Source of the DNA: Burkholderiales bacterium
GTDB lineage: Bacteria; Pseudomonadota; Gammaproteobacteria; Burkholderiales; Burkholderiaceae_D
Direction: 5' to 3'
DNA length: 16,974 nucleotides
Assembly: GCA_005800405.1 (NCBI GenBank)
Contig: SYFN01000071.1
Span: forward strand, 1-16,974
The position numbers and the translations under genes are program-made. Positions 1-7,138 of the stretch are shown here, one piece after another. The notes below the pieces were generated by a model that was not told the DNA's origin, did no database searches, and worked only from the letters and a program-made list of their open reading frames with translations. Each line of letters starts with the position of its first letter. Position 1 is the first letter of the stretch.

Positions 1-1
1 C

Positions 2-418
2 ATCCGCCTGTGCGCAAACACCGGCGCTCATCTACACCTGATCGAGCCACTGGGCTTTCCGCTTGATGACGCAAAAATGCTGCGAGCAGGGCTGGATTAT
101 CACGAGTATGCAGACATGCAAGTACATCGTGACTGGGCATCGTTTCTTGCCGAGCATCAGCCCGAACCTTCACGGCTGTTTGCGATGACCACCCATGGGT
201 CAAGCGTTTTTGCCGAAGTGCAGTTTCAGGCTGGCGATGTGCTCGTCTTTGGATCAGAAACACGCGGTTTGTCCATCACTCTGCGCGAATCCTTTTCACC
301 CGCCCAAAGAATCCGCTTGCCCATGCGCGCCGGCAATCGCAGCTTGAATCTGTCCAATGCCGTTGCGGTCACGGTGTACGAGGCCTGGCGACAAAATGGC
401 TTTGCCGGTGGCGGCTAG
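2..418 (+). CDS. trmL: tRNA (cytidine(34)-2'-O)-methyltransferase TrmL, 3' part
   Basis: The frame is open from the left edge and lacks its N-terminus, so the true start lies outside the window. About 138 residues are visible, against roughly 155 for the family, so only a short N-terminal piece is missing. TrmL is a SPOUT-fold enzyme that uses SAM to 2'-O-methylate the wobble nucleotide of tRNA-Leu isoacceptors. Seen: the N-terminal [18 protein letters not shown] stretch, the central FGSETRGL motif, and the C-terminal [14 protein letters not shown] motif. Motifs 2 and 3 form the knotted SAM pocket in SPOUT enzymes. The protein is cytosolic. It ends in TAG, and 228 bp follow before the next start. 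SpoU relatives share these motifs, but the short single-domain length favours TrmL. Confidence 0.9.
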   Translation: MRLCANTGAHLHLIEPLGFPLDDAKMLRAGLDYHEYADMQVHRDWASFLAEHQPEPSRLFAMTTHGSSVFAEVQFQAGDVLVFGSETRGLSITLRESFSPAQRIRLPMRAGNRSLNLSNAVAVTVYEAWRQNGFAGGG

Positions 419-527
419 AGAACTTGCCAATCAGGATTATCCGAGCCGCCGGATCAACAACGCAAAACACGAGATCGGAATTCTCTCCGGGTTGACGATG
501 GGCGTTTTACTTTTGCCTAGCCAACCA

Positions 528-545
528 CTGTCGTCCCGGCGAAGG
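528..545. repeat. Decayed half-copy of a dispersed inverted repeat
   Basis: The 18 bases at 528-545 match one arm and loop of the inverted repeat at 16425-16452, read on its other strand, at 16 or 17 positions by eye. The second arm has been lost. It lies in the trmL to PCuAC intergenic region, which otherwise holds only a promoter. It looks like a remnant of the same dispersed family. Confidence 0.4.
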
Positions 546-609
546 GTCAGTCAGGAAGTTTGCAGCGCAGTTGTCGCACCGATGGATCAGCTCATCGTAT
601 CCCTGCGCC

Positions 610-615
610 TATAAT
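610..615 (+). promoter_or_regulatory. -10 element of the PCuAC gene promoter
   Basis: A perfect TATAAT hexamer lies about 31 bp before the ATG at 647, giving a leader of about 25 nt. No good -35 hexamer sits 16-18 bp upstream, so a weak -35 or help from an activator is possible. The start is set by TGAGG at 636-640, six bases before the ATG. Confidence 0.5.
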
Positions 616-646
616 GCATTGACTGTTACTTTTTTTGAGGTTACTC

Positions 647-1144
647 ATGCTGAATCGATTCTTGATCGCACTTGCCACCCTATTGGCCACCCATTTGGTT
701 TCTGCGCATGGCACACATGCCAGCAATATTCATGTCGAACAGGCTCAGGCACGCGCCAGCGTGGGTAATCAGTCCAATGGCGCTGCCTTTTTGACGATTG
801 AAAATCAGGGCAAAGCCGATGATGCGCTGCAGTCCGTGGCAGCGCCCATTGCCGACAAGGTCGAGATACACATGATGACGATGGACGGCGACGTGATGAG
901 AATGCGCTCCGTGGAACGCCTTGAGATCAAAGCCGGCGAAAAAATTGAAATGAAACCTGGCCAGGGCTATCACATCATGCTGATTGGGCTCAAAAAACCC
1001 CTGAAGGCAGGCGAGAACTTTCCAATGCAACTGAGCTTCCGCAAGGCAGGCAAAGTACGAGTCGCTGTCACTGTGATGGAAGCGGGCACCTCACCCAAAT
1101 CCGGGCAAGATGAGCAGACGCATGAGCATCACCATCATCAATAA
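647..1144 (+). CDS. Periplasmic copper chaperone, PCuAC family
   Basis: Predicted 165-residue exported protein of the PCu(A)C family. These proteins carry Cu(I) in the periplasm and help deliver copper to the CuA or CuB sites of cytochrome oxidases. Residues 1-20 form a signal peptide with a hydrophobic core, ending VSA-HG. The expected His/Met copper ligands are visible as H75, M86, H109 and M111, in the family pattern H-x10-M-x22-H-x-M. The usual last spacing is 21; the extra residue comes from PGQGYH in place of PGGYH. The C-terminus carries a histidine cluster, HEHHHHQ, which probably adds metal binding. I chose ATG 647 over an upstream in-frame TTG at 635 because TGAGG sits six bases upstream and the signal peptide then begins correctly. 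It appears monocistronic. Confidence 0.92.
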   Translation: MLNRFLIALATLLATHLVSAHGTHASNIHVEQAQARASVGNQSNGAAFLTIENQGKADDALQSVAAPIADKVEIHMMTMDGDVMRMRSVERLEIKAGEKIEMKPGQGYHIMLIGLKKPLKAGENFPMQLSFRKAGKVRVAVTVMEAGTSPKSGQDEQTHEHHHHQ

Positions 1145-1171
1145 ACTTTTGCCATGAATTGATTGACGAGA

Positions 1172-1205
1172 GCCGCTGCGATACCAGCGTCCCGATCACA
1201 GCGGC
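1172..1205. repeat. Inverted repeat between convergent genes, possible terminator
   Basis: GCCGCTG (1172-1178) pairs with CAGCGGC (1199-1205). After one mismatch, GAT pairs with ATC, leaving a 12-nt loop. It lies between the PCuAC stop and the stop of the convergent gene. There is no T run on either side, so if it terminates transcription it is not a classical intrinsic terminator. Confidence 0.35.
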
Positions 1206-1208
1206 GCA

Positions 1209-1301
1209 TCAGCCATGGATGACTTTACGCCCCGGCGCCGCCAGCGCATCGCCAAACATGCTTTGGTGCCAGTGCTCCTCGGGATCTTCAAGCCAGGCGA
1301 G
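1209..1301 (-). pseudogene. Displaced C-terminal part of the small gene at 1209-1539
   Basis: In the neighbouring frame the strand reads KKLAWLEDPEEHWHQSMFGD and on to HG-stop at 1209-1211. It has no start of its own that makes sense. It joins the frame of the gene starting at 1539 if one A of the A7 run is removed. I read it as the original C-terminus of that gene, about 30 residues. Confidence 0.5.
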
Positions 1302-1539
1302 TTTTTTTATGCGTTGCGGATAAACACCTGAGCGGCGCCAGCGATACCTGATAGCGGGTAAGCAGTGCGATGAATTCTCTGGATGCTTTTCTGGTGAGAA
1401 ATCGGATTTCCATCCTGAGCAGTAATCGCCCATTGTTCATCTGGAACTCGCGGATAGCAGTTAAATCTTTCAGTCCCTGAAAAAAACGCTGCTCATCACC
1501 GGCTGATAGGAATGAGGGTAAATCGATTTCAACTTCCAT
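1288..1539 (-). CDS. Small unrecognised protein, main frame of a frameshifted gene
   Basis: Predicted 83-residue protein that I do not recognise. It begins MEVEIDLPSFLSAGDEQRFF and is rich in charged and leucine residues, with no signal peptide, membrane segment or metal motif. This frame ends in an unlike tail (THKKTRLA) just after a run of seven A on the coding strand (T7 at 1302-1308 on +). Dropping one A lets translation continue as HKKLAWLEDPEEHWHQSMFG and on to a stop at 1209-1211, giving about 109 residues. The continued sequence looks like ordinary protein with several W and H. The gene is therefore probably a 1209-1539 gene broken by one extra A, by mutation or by sequencing error. 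The ATG has only a weak ribosome site. It is likely cytosolic, of unknown function. Confidence 0.55.
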   Translation of the reverse strand: MEVEIDLPSFLSAGDEQRFFQGLKDLTAIREFQMNNGRLLLRMEIRFLTRKASREFIALLTRYQVSLAPLRCLSATHKKTRLA

Positions 1540-1584
1540 TGTTTTGACTTGAGCGGTTGTTCATTTCTTCTGACCGAACAAATA

Positions 1585-1614
1585 TCTATATTCGTGCGGC
1601 TGGGCGAATGTAAA
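1585..1614 (-). promoter_or_regulatory. Sigma70-like promoter of the small gene at 1539
   Basis: On the - strand TTTACA (1609-1614; five of six matches to TTGACA) is followed after 18 bp by TATAGA (1585-1590; four of six). The -10 lies about 46 bp upstream of the ATG at 1539. This suggests the small gene is transcribed separately from the DUF411 gene, which ends 256 bp upstream of it. Confidence 0.4.
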
Positions 1615-1795
1615 ACACTCAATTCATGCAGGGCGAAAAAATTTCAGTAATGTGTGTGCAACACCACAGACCTTTGCCCCGAACAAAGGCTGTACCGATT
1701 ATCTGAGTTCATGACGCGAGCCTTGGGCAGCTTGAGCCTACGTTGCAGACAGACTCGCGATGATCGACCGCAACATCACATGGCGCTTTCACCCA

Positions 1796-2254
1796 TCAGG
1801 ATCGAGCGTCGTAGTGTTGATAAACCTTGCGGCTACCCTCTTCGCCAAACAAGATCACATCGAACGCATCTCGGCGCGTGCCTTCGACTTCCATACCCGG
1901 ACTGCCGACCGGCATGCCGGGTACGGCCAGACCAATGCCCTTTGGGCGTTCAGCGAGCAAACGGCGAATTTCTTGCGCGGGAACGTGTCCCTCCAGCGCG
2001 TATCCATCCACCATGGCTGTGTGACAGGATGCCATGTCGGGTGGCACGCCGAAACGAAGCCTGTACGGTCCAGTTTTCGGTACGTTGTGCGCGATTACTA
2101 CAAATCCGTTGTGCTCCAGGTGACTAATCCAATCTGCGCAGCAGCCGCAGCTCGATGTTTTGAACACGTCAATCTGCGTTTTCTTTTCGGCGTGCGCCAG
2201 ACTGGGTGCGGCCAGACCGATCAACATTGCCTTTACCAGGGTTCTTCGTTTCAT
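1796..2254 (-). CDS. Exported DUF411 protein, probably metal (copper) related
   Basis: Predicted 152-residue DUF411 protein. The family is periplasmic, often found with copper or other metal resistance genes, and has a cysteine-rich thioredoxin-like appearance; its biochemical role is not well defined. Residues 1-22 form an N-terminal signal peptide with MKRR followed by a hydrophobic stretch, cut near AHA. An RR pair is present but the full twin-arginine consensus is not obvious. The cysteine cluster C36-G-C38-C39 in FKTSSCGCCADW and the C77-H78 pair in PDMASCHTAMV are the family signatures and likely bind metal or act in redox. The start is supported by GAGGA six bases upstream. The PCuAC copper chaperone lies about 650 bp away on the other strand, which supports a copper role but is not an operon link. 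Confidence 0.88.
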   Translation of the reverse strand: MKRRTLVKAMLIGLAAPSLAHAEKKTQIDVFKTSSCGCCADWISHLEHNGFVVIAHNVPKTGPYRLRFGVPPDMASCHTAMVDGYALEGHVPAQEIRRLLAERPKGIGLAVPGMPVGSPGMEVEGTRRDAFDVILFGEEGSRKVYQHYDARS

Positions 2255-2414
2255 GGGTTGTCCTCGTTGGGTGTCACCTGCACGCAGAGCCGCGCCATCA
2301 GGGCTATCGGCGAATGTAGGATAGTAAGGGAATCATCGCAGGACTGCTGATGCGCCGCGCACGACAGCGTTCTGGATGACCTCGATTTATGTCAGACACT
2401 GCGCTGGCCACGTA

Positions 2415-3269
2415 TCAGGCTGTGGCTTTTGCCTGTGGCTCAAGGCGAGCGAGCGCTTCCTTGCGGTATCGGTTAAGTTCCTGCACCGAGCTGAAGCTGC
2501 GCTCGAAAAGCAAAGAGAGGTTGTGCAAAATTCGGTCAATTACTTTCTTTTCCCATTCACCATCAAATTGAATCTGGTGGTCCAGCCAAGCCTCAAGCCA
2601 GTTGGGGTCAGGCAGTCGGCTCTGCACCGTGTCATTGGGATACAGCGACTGGTTCACATGGAGATTGGTCGGATGTAGTGGCTTCTCGGTGCGCCGGGCA
2701 GAGGCCATCAACACACCAATTTTTGCGAAGGCGACACGGGCGTTATCGCCAACCTCTGCCAAGGCTTTTTTCATGTAGCGCAAGTAGGCGCCGCCATGTC
2801 GCGCTTCATCCTGACTGATGATTTTGTAGATCTGCTTGATTACCGGTTCTGTATGCCAGTCGGCAGCGCAACGGTACCAATGATTGAGTCGTATCTCGCC
2901 GCAAAAATGCAGCATCAGAGTTTCCAGCGGCGGCGCTGGATCGAATTCAAAGCGGACATTATGCAGCTCTTCCTCGGTCGGCACCAAGTCGGGACGAAAC
3001 CGGCGCAGATATTCCATCAGTACCAACGAATGTTTTTGCTCTTCGAAAAACCAGACGGACATGAACGCAGAGAAGTCGCTGTCATTGCGGTTATCGCGCA
3101 AGAACATTTCAGTCGCGGGCAAGGCGGACCACTCAGTAATTGCATTCATGCGTATGGTCTGTGCCTGCTCATCCGAGAGCAGGCCGGCATCGAACTCGCC
3201 CCATGGAATATCAGTTTCCATGTTCCAGCGGACTTGCTCTAGTGAGCGGAAGAGTTCGGGGTACAGCAT
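2415..3269 (-). CDS. Di-iron ferritin-like / acyl-ACP desaturase-like protein
   Basis: Predicted 284-residue soluble, mostly helical protein. The carboxylate-bridged di-iron pattern is visible: an early Glu (E46 or E54), E77-x-x-H80 in FFEEQKH, E125 in CGEIRLNH, and E155-x-x-H158 in QDEARHGG. This matches the ligand order of ferritin-like di-iron oxidases, including acyl-ACP desaturases and related oxygenases. Such enzymes use O2 and electrons to oxidise or desaturate substrates. Its substrate cannot be told from sequence. It lies 107 bp downstream of the photolyase gene on the same strand, so co-transcription is possible. The neighbouring lipid-modification operon makes an acyl-chain substrate attractive, but that is inference. 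The start is ATG 3269, with a weak ribosome site. It could instead be an oxidase of another small molecule. Confidence 0.75.
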   Translation of the reverse strand: MLYPELFRSLEQVRWNMETDIPWGEFDAGLLSDEQAQTIRMNAITEWSALPATEMFLRDNRNDSDFSAFMSVWFFEEQKHSLVLMEYLRRFRPDLVPTEEELHNVRFEFDPAPPLETLMLHFCGEIRLNHWYRCAADWHTEPVIKQIYKIISQDEARHGGAYLRYMKKALAEVGDNARVAFAKIGVLMASARRTEKPLHPTNLHVNQSLYPNDTVQSRLPDPNWLEAWLDHQIQFDGEWEKKVIDRILHNLSLLFERSFSSVQELNRYRKEALARLEPQAKATA

Positions 3270-3376
3270 TTGTTGAGCTTTCTGCGTGAGTTATAGACGT
3301 GAATTTTACCAATAAACGATGAACGTTCGATTGATGGGCAGAGCGGCTTGGCGGTCACGTTGATAGCGGCTCAACA

Positions 3377-4912
3377 TCACAAGTCGTTCAATGCGTCGAG
3401 CATTTGTCCGGCTCGGCTGCGTATCGCTTGCCGCTCGCTCGCATTAAGCTTTTGCAGATTTTTCGCCATCAGCGCCGTCCTGGGATTGACGGTCAAGGTC
3501 GCCTCGTGCGCGTCAATGAAATGCCAATACAAGGTGGTAAACGGGCAAGCAGTCTCCCCGGTCCGTTTCGCAGGATCATAACGACAACCCGAACAATAAT
3601 TGCTCTGCCGGTTGATGTACGCGCCGCTGGCCACATACGGCTTGCTGGTGAAACGCGGGCCGCACGCGTGCAATGCCATGCCAGCCGTGTTCGGTAGCTC
3701 GACCCACTCAACCGCATCAACGTAAATCGCCAAATACCAGTCACAGACCTGCTGCGGCGACAAGCCTGCAAGCAAGGCGAAATTACCGGTCACCATCAGC
3801 CGCTGAATGTGATGTGCGTACCCGATCTCCAGCGTTTGCTTCAGGCTATCCCGCATGCAAGCCATCCCGGTTTGGCCAGTCCAAAACCAGTCAGGCAAAT
3901 TACGCTGGTGCCCGTAGTGGTTTGCCTTTGCCATTGCGGGCATATCAGTCCAGTACACACCGCGGATGAACTCGCGCCAGCCGAGTATCTGTCGTATGAA
4001 CCCCTCTGCGCTTTCGATGGAGGCATGACCGCGGCGCCAGGACTGCTCGGCTGCCGCGATGACTTCACGCGGATCTAGCAAATGTAAATTCAGCGTAGCT
4101 GACAACAGGGAATGCCAGCCCAGCGGGGTGTCGGTCCACATCGCATCCTGATAATCACCGAAATGACTCAGGCGCTGCTCAATAAAACGCGCCAAAGCTT
4201 CCAATGCCTGATCCCGCGTGACCGGCCAGGCAAAGCGCGCGAGCGCACCAGGGTGGTCGGGAAAAAGTTTTTCTACCAGCGCGATGACTTCCCGCGTCAC
4301 TGCATCGGGCGCAAAAGCGGCAGGCGGCGGAATCACACCGGGGCCGGTGCGCTTGGGATAGGCGCTGCGGTTCTCGGCGTCGAAATTCCATTGACCACCG
4401 GCCGGATCGACGCCGTCCATCATCACGTCGAATTTTTTTCGCATCACGCGATAGAAAAACTCCATGCGCAACTCTTTCTTGCCGCGCGCCCAATCGGCAA
4501 ATTCAGCCCGACTACACAGGAAGTGACGGTCATCCAGCAAGTGCAAGACCGAGCCCTCCGCATGGACGGCATTTTGTATCAGCTGCAACATCCGCCACTC
4601 GCCCGGCTCGACCAGCCTCAAGGCCTGGGGTCGGTGTTTGCGCAAGGCCAAACGCAGACGTTCATCGAAACCGGGATCGACTGGATCATCGATTTGCACA
4701 TAGTGAAGCGGCCAGCCACGCGCAGCCACGCCATTGGCGAAATGCCGCATCGCTGACAGGAAGAGGGCGATGCGGGCCTTGTGTGACCAAACCGCCTTTG
4801 CCTCGCCGGGCGCCTCGATTATCAGCACGGCATCCTGCGCGGGATCGAAGTCCTCCAACGCGGGGCTTGTAAAACTCAATTGGTCGCCAAGGACAAGGAT
4901 CAGATGGCGCAC
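3377..4912 (-). CDS. phrB: FeS-type (6-4) photolyase, PhrB/CryB class
   Basis: Predicted 511-residue photolyase/cryptochrome of the iron-sulfur bacterial class (FeS-BCP), typified by Agrobacterium PhrB. That enzyme uses FAD, a lumazine antenna and a [4Fe-4S] cluster to repair (6-4) photoproducts with blue light. The N-terminal Rossmann-like antenna domain begins MRHLILVLGDQLSF. The four cluster cysteines are at C352, C440, C443 and C456, the same spacing as in PhrB. The active-site His pair is H367-H368 in GYAHHIQRLMVTGNFALLAG. The start is GTG 4912, with AGGA eight bases upstream; the nearest upstream ATG is out of frame. It is divergent from the glutathione peroxidase gene and precedes the di-iron protein gene. 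Photolyases of this sort are often co-regulated with the CFA-like/flavoprotein operon. Cluster and catalytic residues are intact, so it should be functional. Confidence 0.93.
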   Translation of the reverse strand: MRHLILVLGDQLSFTSPALEDFDPAQDAVLIIEAPGEAKAVWSHKARIALFLSAMRHFANGVAARGWPLHYVQIDDPVDPGFDERLRLALRKHRPQALRLVEPGEWRMLQLIQNAVHAEGSVLHLLDDRHFLCSRAEFADWARGKKELRMEFFYRVMRKKFDVMMDGVDPAGGQWNFDAENRSAYPKRTGPGVIPPPAAFAPDAVTREVIALVEKLFPDHPGALARFAWPVTRDQALEALARFIEQRLSHFGDYQDAMWTDTPLGWHSLLSATLNLHLLDPREVIAAAEQSWRRGHASIESAEGFIRQILGWREFIRGVYWTDMPAMAKANHYGHQRNLPDWFWTGQTGMACMRDSLKQTLEIGYAHHIQRLMVTGNFALLAGLSPQQVCDWYLAIYVDAVEWVELPNTAGMALHACGPRFTSKPYVASGAYINRQSNYCSGCRYDPAKRTGETACPFTTLYWHFIDAHEATLTVNPRTALMAKNLQKLNASERQAIRSRAGQMLDALNDL

Positions 4913-4982
4913 GAGCAGGGTCCTAAAGTTGTCATAGATTAATTATTACCTTCTCGAATATCGCAGGAAACCTGGTTTTTTT

Positions 4983-5010
4983 GCTTTTTCGAAAATAATC
5001 GCAAAAAAGC
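4983..5010. repeat. AT-rich inverted repeat between divergent promoters
   Basis: GCTTTTT (4983-4989) pairs with AAAAAGC, and CGA pairs with TCG across a 2-nt bulge and a 6-nt loop. A T7 run lies just before it on the + strand. It sits mid-way between the photolyase and peroxidase starts. No T run follows the stem in either direction, so an operator or cruciform fits better than a terminator. Confidence 0.35.
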
Positions 5011-5043
5011 TTACGGACAGTCACACAATTTCCGTGGATGCGC

Positions 5044-5049
5044 TAGAAT
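5044..5049 (+). promoter_or_regulatory. Possible -10 element for the peroxidase gene
   Basis: TAGAAT (five of six matches to TATAAT) lies 40 bp before the ATG at 5090. No convincing -35 lies 16-18 bp upstream. The following AT-rich stretch could offer alternatives, so the call is tentative. Confidence 0.3.
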
Positions 5050-5089
5050 AACCAAATAGTTTAAATTAAAACTTTATGGTATTCCCAAA

Positions 5090-5680
5090 ATGAGTCATAT
5101 AAAAACCCGAGCAATTCCCAAACCGTGGTGGCTCGCGGCCAGTTTCCTGGTACTGACGACGCTGCTGGCCTTCATGCCGCGAGCGAGTCTGGCCAGTGAA
5201 TGTCCCGCCTTGCTGAACTTTAAGCACAGCCGTCTTCAGGATGACTCGCCACAAAACCTCTGCCAGTACGCTGGCAAGGTCACGCTGGTGGTGAACACCG
5301 CCAGCTACTGCGGTTTCACCTCGCAGTATGAAGGACTGGAAAAGCTCTATGCGACTCACAAAGACAAAGGGCTGGTCGTTCTGGGTTTTCCCTCCAATGA
5401 TTTCAGTCAGGAGCCTGGCGACAGCAAGGAGATCGCCGACTTTTGCTACAACACGTATGGCGTGAAGTTTCCGATGTTTTCGAAAACCGCCGTCAAGGGC
5501 AAAGAAGCCCACCCGCTGTTTGCTGCGCTGGCCAAGACCAGTGGTAAAGCGCCCGGCTGGAATTTCAACAAATACCTCATTGATCGCGAAGGCAAGCTGG
5601 TAAGTCATTATGGAAGCACGACCGGGCCAAATGACAAAGCGTTGCTGGCCGCTATCGAAAAGGCACTTACGACGAAGTAA
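5090..5680 (+). CDS. gpx: Exported glutathione peroxidase family protein
   Basis: Predicted 196-residue GPx-family peroxidase that reduces hydroperoxides, probably including lipid hydroperoxides, using thioredoxin-like or glutathione donors. Residues 1-36 form a signal peptide or N-terminal anchor (positive start, hydrophobic core, cut near SLASE), so it acts in the periplasm; most bacterial GPx proteins are cytosolic. The catalytic set is complete: Cys74 in NTASYCGFTSQYEGLEKLY, Q107 in GFPSNDFSQEPG, and W157-N158 in WNFNKYL. C119 in ADFCYNTYG sits at the usual resolving-Cys place of thioredoxin-dependent 2-Cys members. The peroxidatic residue is Cys, not selenocysteine. It is divergent from phrB and 145 bp ahead of the lipid operon, so it fits an oxidative-stress island. 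The ribosome site is weak. Confidence 0.9.
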   Translation: MSHIKTRAIPKPWWLAASFLVLTTLLAFMPRASLASECPALLNFKHSRLQDDSPQNLCQYAGKVTLVVNTASYCGFTSQYEGLEKLYATHKDKGLVVLGFPSNDFSQEPGDSKEIADFCYNTYGVKFPMFSKTAVKGKEAHPLFAALAKTSGKAPGWNFNKYLIDREGKLVSHYGSTTGPNDKALLAAIEKALTTK

Positions 5681-5733
5681 GTGAAACGGAAGCGCGTCAT
5701 CCGAAACGGTTTTTGCTGTGATGCCTCCCAGCT

Positions 5734-5748
5734 CATGCTAGTGGCATG
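5734..5748. repeat. Short perfect inverted repeat upstream of the flavoprotein operon
   Basis: CATGC (5734-5738) and GCATG (5744-5748) are perfect arms around a 5-nt centre, in the 145-bp region between the peroxidase stop and the flavoprotein start. It could be an operator half-site pair or chance. I found no convincing sigma70 or TGATCC-type ECF promoter here. Confidence 0.25.
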
Positions 5749-5767
5749 TCGGGGCGATCTTCCCCCA

Positions 5768-5803
5768 GCCCGTATTCTCCCTGACGGGCGCCGCAGCTTT
5801 TTT
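5768..5803 (+). terminator. Weak candidate terminator after the peroxidase gene
   Basis: GCCCGT (5768-5773) pairs with ACGGGC (5784-5789) around a 10-nt loop. A T6 run follows at 5798-5803, after an 8-nt gap. The gap is longer than in a classical intrinsic terminator, so termination may be partial, letting peroxidase transcripts continue into the operon. Confidence 0.3.
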
Positions 5804-5825
5804 ATTCATGCGGGATATCAAAACC

Positions 5826-7127
5826 ATGAAGATCGCAGTGATTGGTTCCGGAATCTCCGGACTTTCAGCGGCGTGGCAACTGGCCCGCACGGGACACGAG
5901 GTATCGCTCTACGAAGCCGGCGATTACTTTGGTGGTCACACCAATACCGTGGACATCACCGTCGAGGGCAAAACCTTCGGTGCGGACACCGGGTTTCTCG
6001 TTTTTAATCACCGAACTTACCCAAATCTAGTCCGGCTGTTTGATGCCATCAAAGTCAATACGTCCGCCAGCGATATGTCGTTCTCTTGCAAACTGCCGCT
6101 CTCGCATCAGTCCGGTGCGCGAACGCTTGAATGGGCCGGTGCGAACCTCAATACCGTGTTCGCGCAAAGACGCAATCTTTTTAATCCGCGCTTCTTGCGC
6201 ATGATCAGAGACATTCTTCGCTTCAACCGCGAAACCACACAGATGGCGCAAAGCGGCAGTGCGATGGATTACATGCCTCTTGGTGATTTTCTTGCCCAGC
6301 GCCAGTACAGCACCGAATTCCGAGACTGGTATTTGCTACCCATGGCGGGCTGCATCTGGTCTTGTCCCACCGAGCAGATGCTCGCTTTTCCACTCGCGAC
6401 TTTTGTGCGCTTTTGCCATAACCACGGATTGATTCAGTTCAGCAATAGGCCGCAGTGGCATACAGTTACGGGCGGCGCTCGACATTATGTGATTCAACTG
6501 CTCAAAGAGATCACCAATAAGTATCTGAAAACCCCGGTCAGATCGGTGTCGCGTGTCGATCTCGGTGCACTGAGGCAGGTGAAAGTGGATTCTGCGATGG
6601 GCAGCCTCATGTACGACCAAGTCGTGCTTGCCTGCCACAGCGACCAAGCTCTTGCGATCCTCAGCGACGCCAGCGATGAAGAGAAAAAAATTCTTTCTGC
6701 GGTAAGCTATCAGCCCAACCATGCAGTGCTCCACACTGACGCAAGCTGCCTTCCAGCGCGCAGAAAAGCCTGGTCGGCCTGGAACTATGAAAGTGCCGGC
6801 ACTCAGGAGCCGCGCGTCTGCGTACACTACCTGCTGAACATGCTGCAGCCGCTGCCGTGCAAAACACCCGTCATTGTTTCACTCAATCCTTTGTCCGAAC
6901 CAGATCCCGCGAGCGTGATGGGTCGCTTTGATTATGCCCACCCGGTATTTGACAGCACCGCTATTGCTGCCCAACAGGCACTACCGGGTATTCAAGGCGA
7001 GCGCAATACCTGGTTCGCTGGCGCGTGGACGGGTTACGGCTTCCATGAAGATGGTCTCAAATCAGGCCTGTCGGTTGCCAGTGCCATCGAACGACAGGCG
7101 CAATTGCAACCGCGCCGGGCTGCGTGA
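5826..7127 (+). CDS. FAD-dependent amine-oxidase-type oxidoreductase of lipid operon (UfaD/UfaO-like)
   Basis: Predicted 433-residue flavoprotein of the amine oxidase / phytoene-desaturase-like superfamily. The FAD dinucleotide fold is at the start: MKIAVIGSGISGLSAAWQLA gives GxGxxG at residues 7-12, with the ribose-binding E30 in SLYEA, then GGHTNTVDI. A C-terminal flavin motif appears in NTWFAGAWTGYGFHEDGLKSG. Homologues head clusters with DUF1365 and a CFA-like methyltransferase; the Rhodobacter RSP1091-type member is needed for furan fatty acid formation, where a methylated acyl chain is desaturated and then oxygenated. I infer it oxidises a methylated fatty acyl chain at the membrane. 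An ATG at 5808 is in frame, but 5826 starts right at the dinucleotide fold as in relatives. It overlaps the next gene's ribosome site, so it is first in a coupled operon. Confidence 0.88.
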   Translation: MKIAVIGSGISGLSAAWQLARTGHEVSLYEAGDYFGGHTNTVDITVEGKTFGADTGFLVFNHRTYPNLVRLFDAIKVNTSASDMSFSCKLPLSHQSGARTLEWAGANLNTVFAQRRNLFNPRFLRMIRDILRFNRETTQMAQSGSAMDYMPLGDFLAQRQYSTEFRDWYLLPMAGCIWSCPTEQMLAFPLATFVRFCHNHGLIQFSNRPQWHTVTGGARHYVIQLLKEITNKYLKTPVRSVSRVDLGALRQVKVDSAMGSLMYDQVVLACHSDQALAILSDASDEEKKILSAVSYQPNHAVLHTDASCLPARRKAWSAWNYESAGTQEPRVCVHYLLNMLQPLPCKTPVIVSLNPLSEPDPASVMGRFDYAHPVFDSTAIAAQQALPGIQGERNTWFAGAWTGYGFHEDGLKSGLSVASAIERQAQLQPRRAA

Positions 7128-7128
7128 C

Positions 7129-7133
7129 GGAGG
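7129..7133 (+). promoter_or_regulatory. Ribosome binding site deciding the DUF1365 start
   Basis: GGAGG lies five bases before ATG 7139 and just after the flavoprotein stop. It favours ATG 7139 over the GTG at 7124, which overlaps the preceding stop. Confidence 0.65.
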
Positions 7134-7138
7134 CCGGA

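Noticed and set aside
680..1030. Long open frame opposite the PCuAC gene
   Set aside because: It is fully antisense to a well-supported gene with clear family motifs, and has no family features of its own.
1126..1141. His-rich C-terminus of PCuAC as an engineered tag
   Set aside because: Natural His-rich ends are common in copper chaperones, and the codons and context are genomic.
1671..1689. CCTTTG/CAAAGG hairpin downstream of the DUF411 gene as a terminator
   Set aside because: No T run follows on the relevant strand, and a 6-bp stem with a 7-nt loop is easily chance.
4112..4756. Open frame of about 214 codons antisense to the photolyase gene
   Set aside because: It is a frame shadow of phrB; composition is unlike a folded protein and no start site is supported.
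5719..5748. sigmaE/ChrR-type promoter (TGATCC-like) before the flavoprotein operon
   Set aside because: Only TGATGC was found, and no matching -10 lies at the expected spacing.
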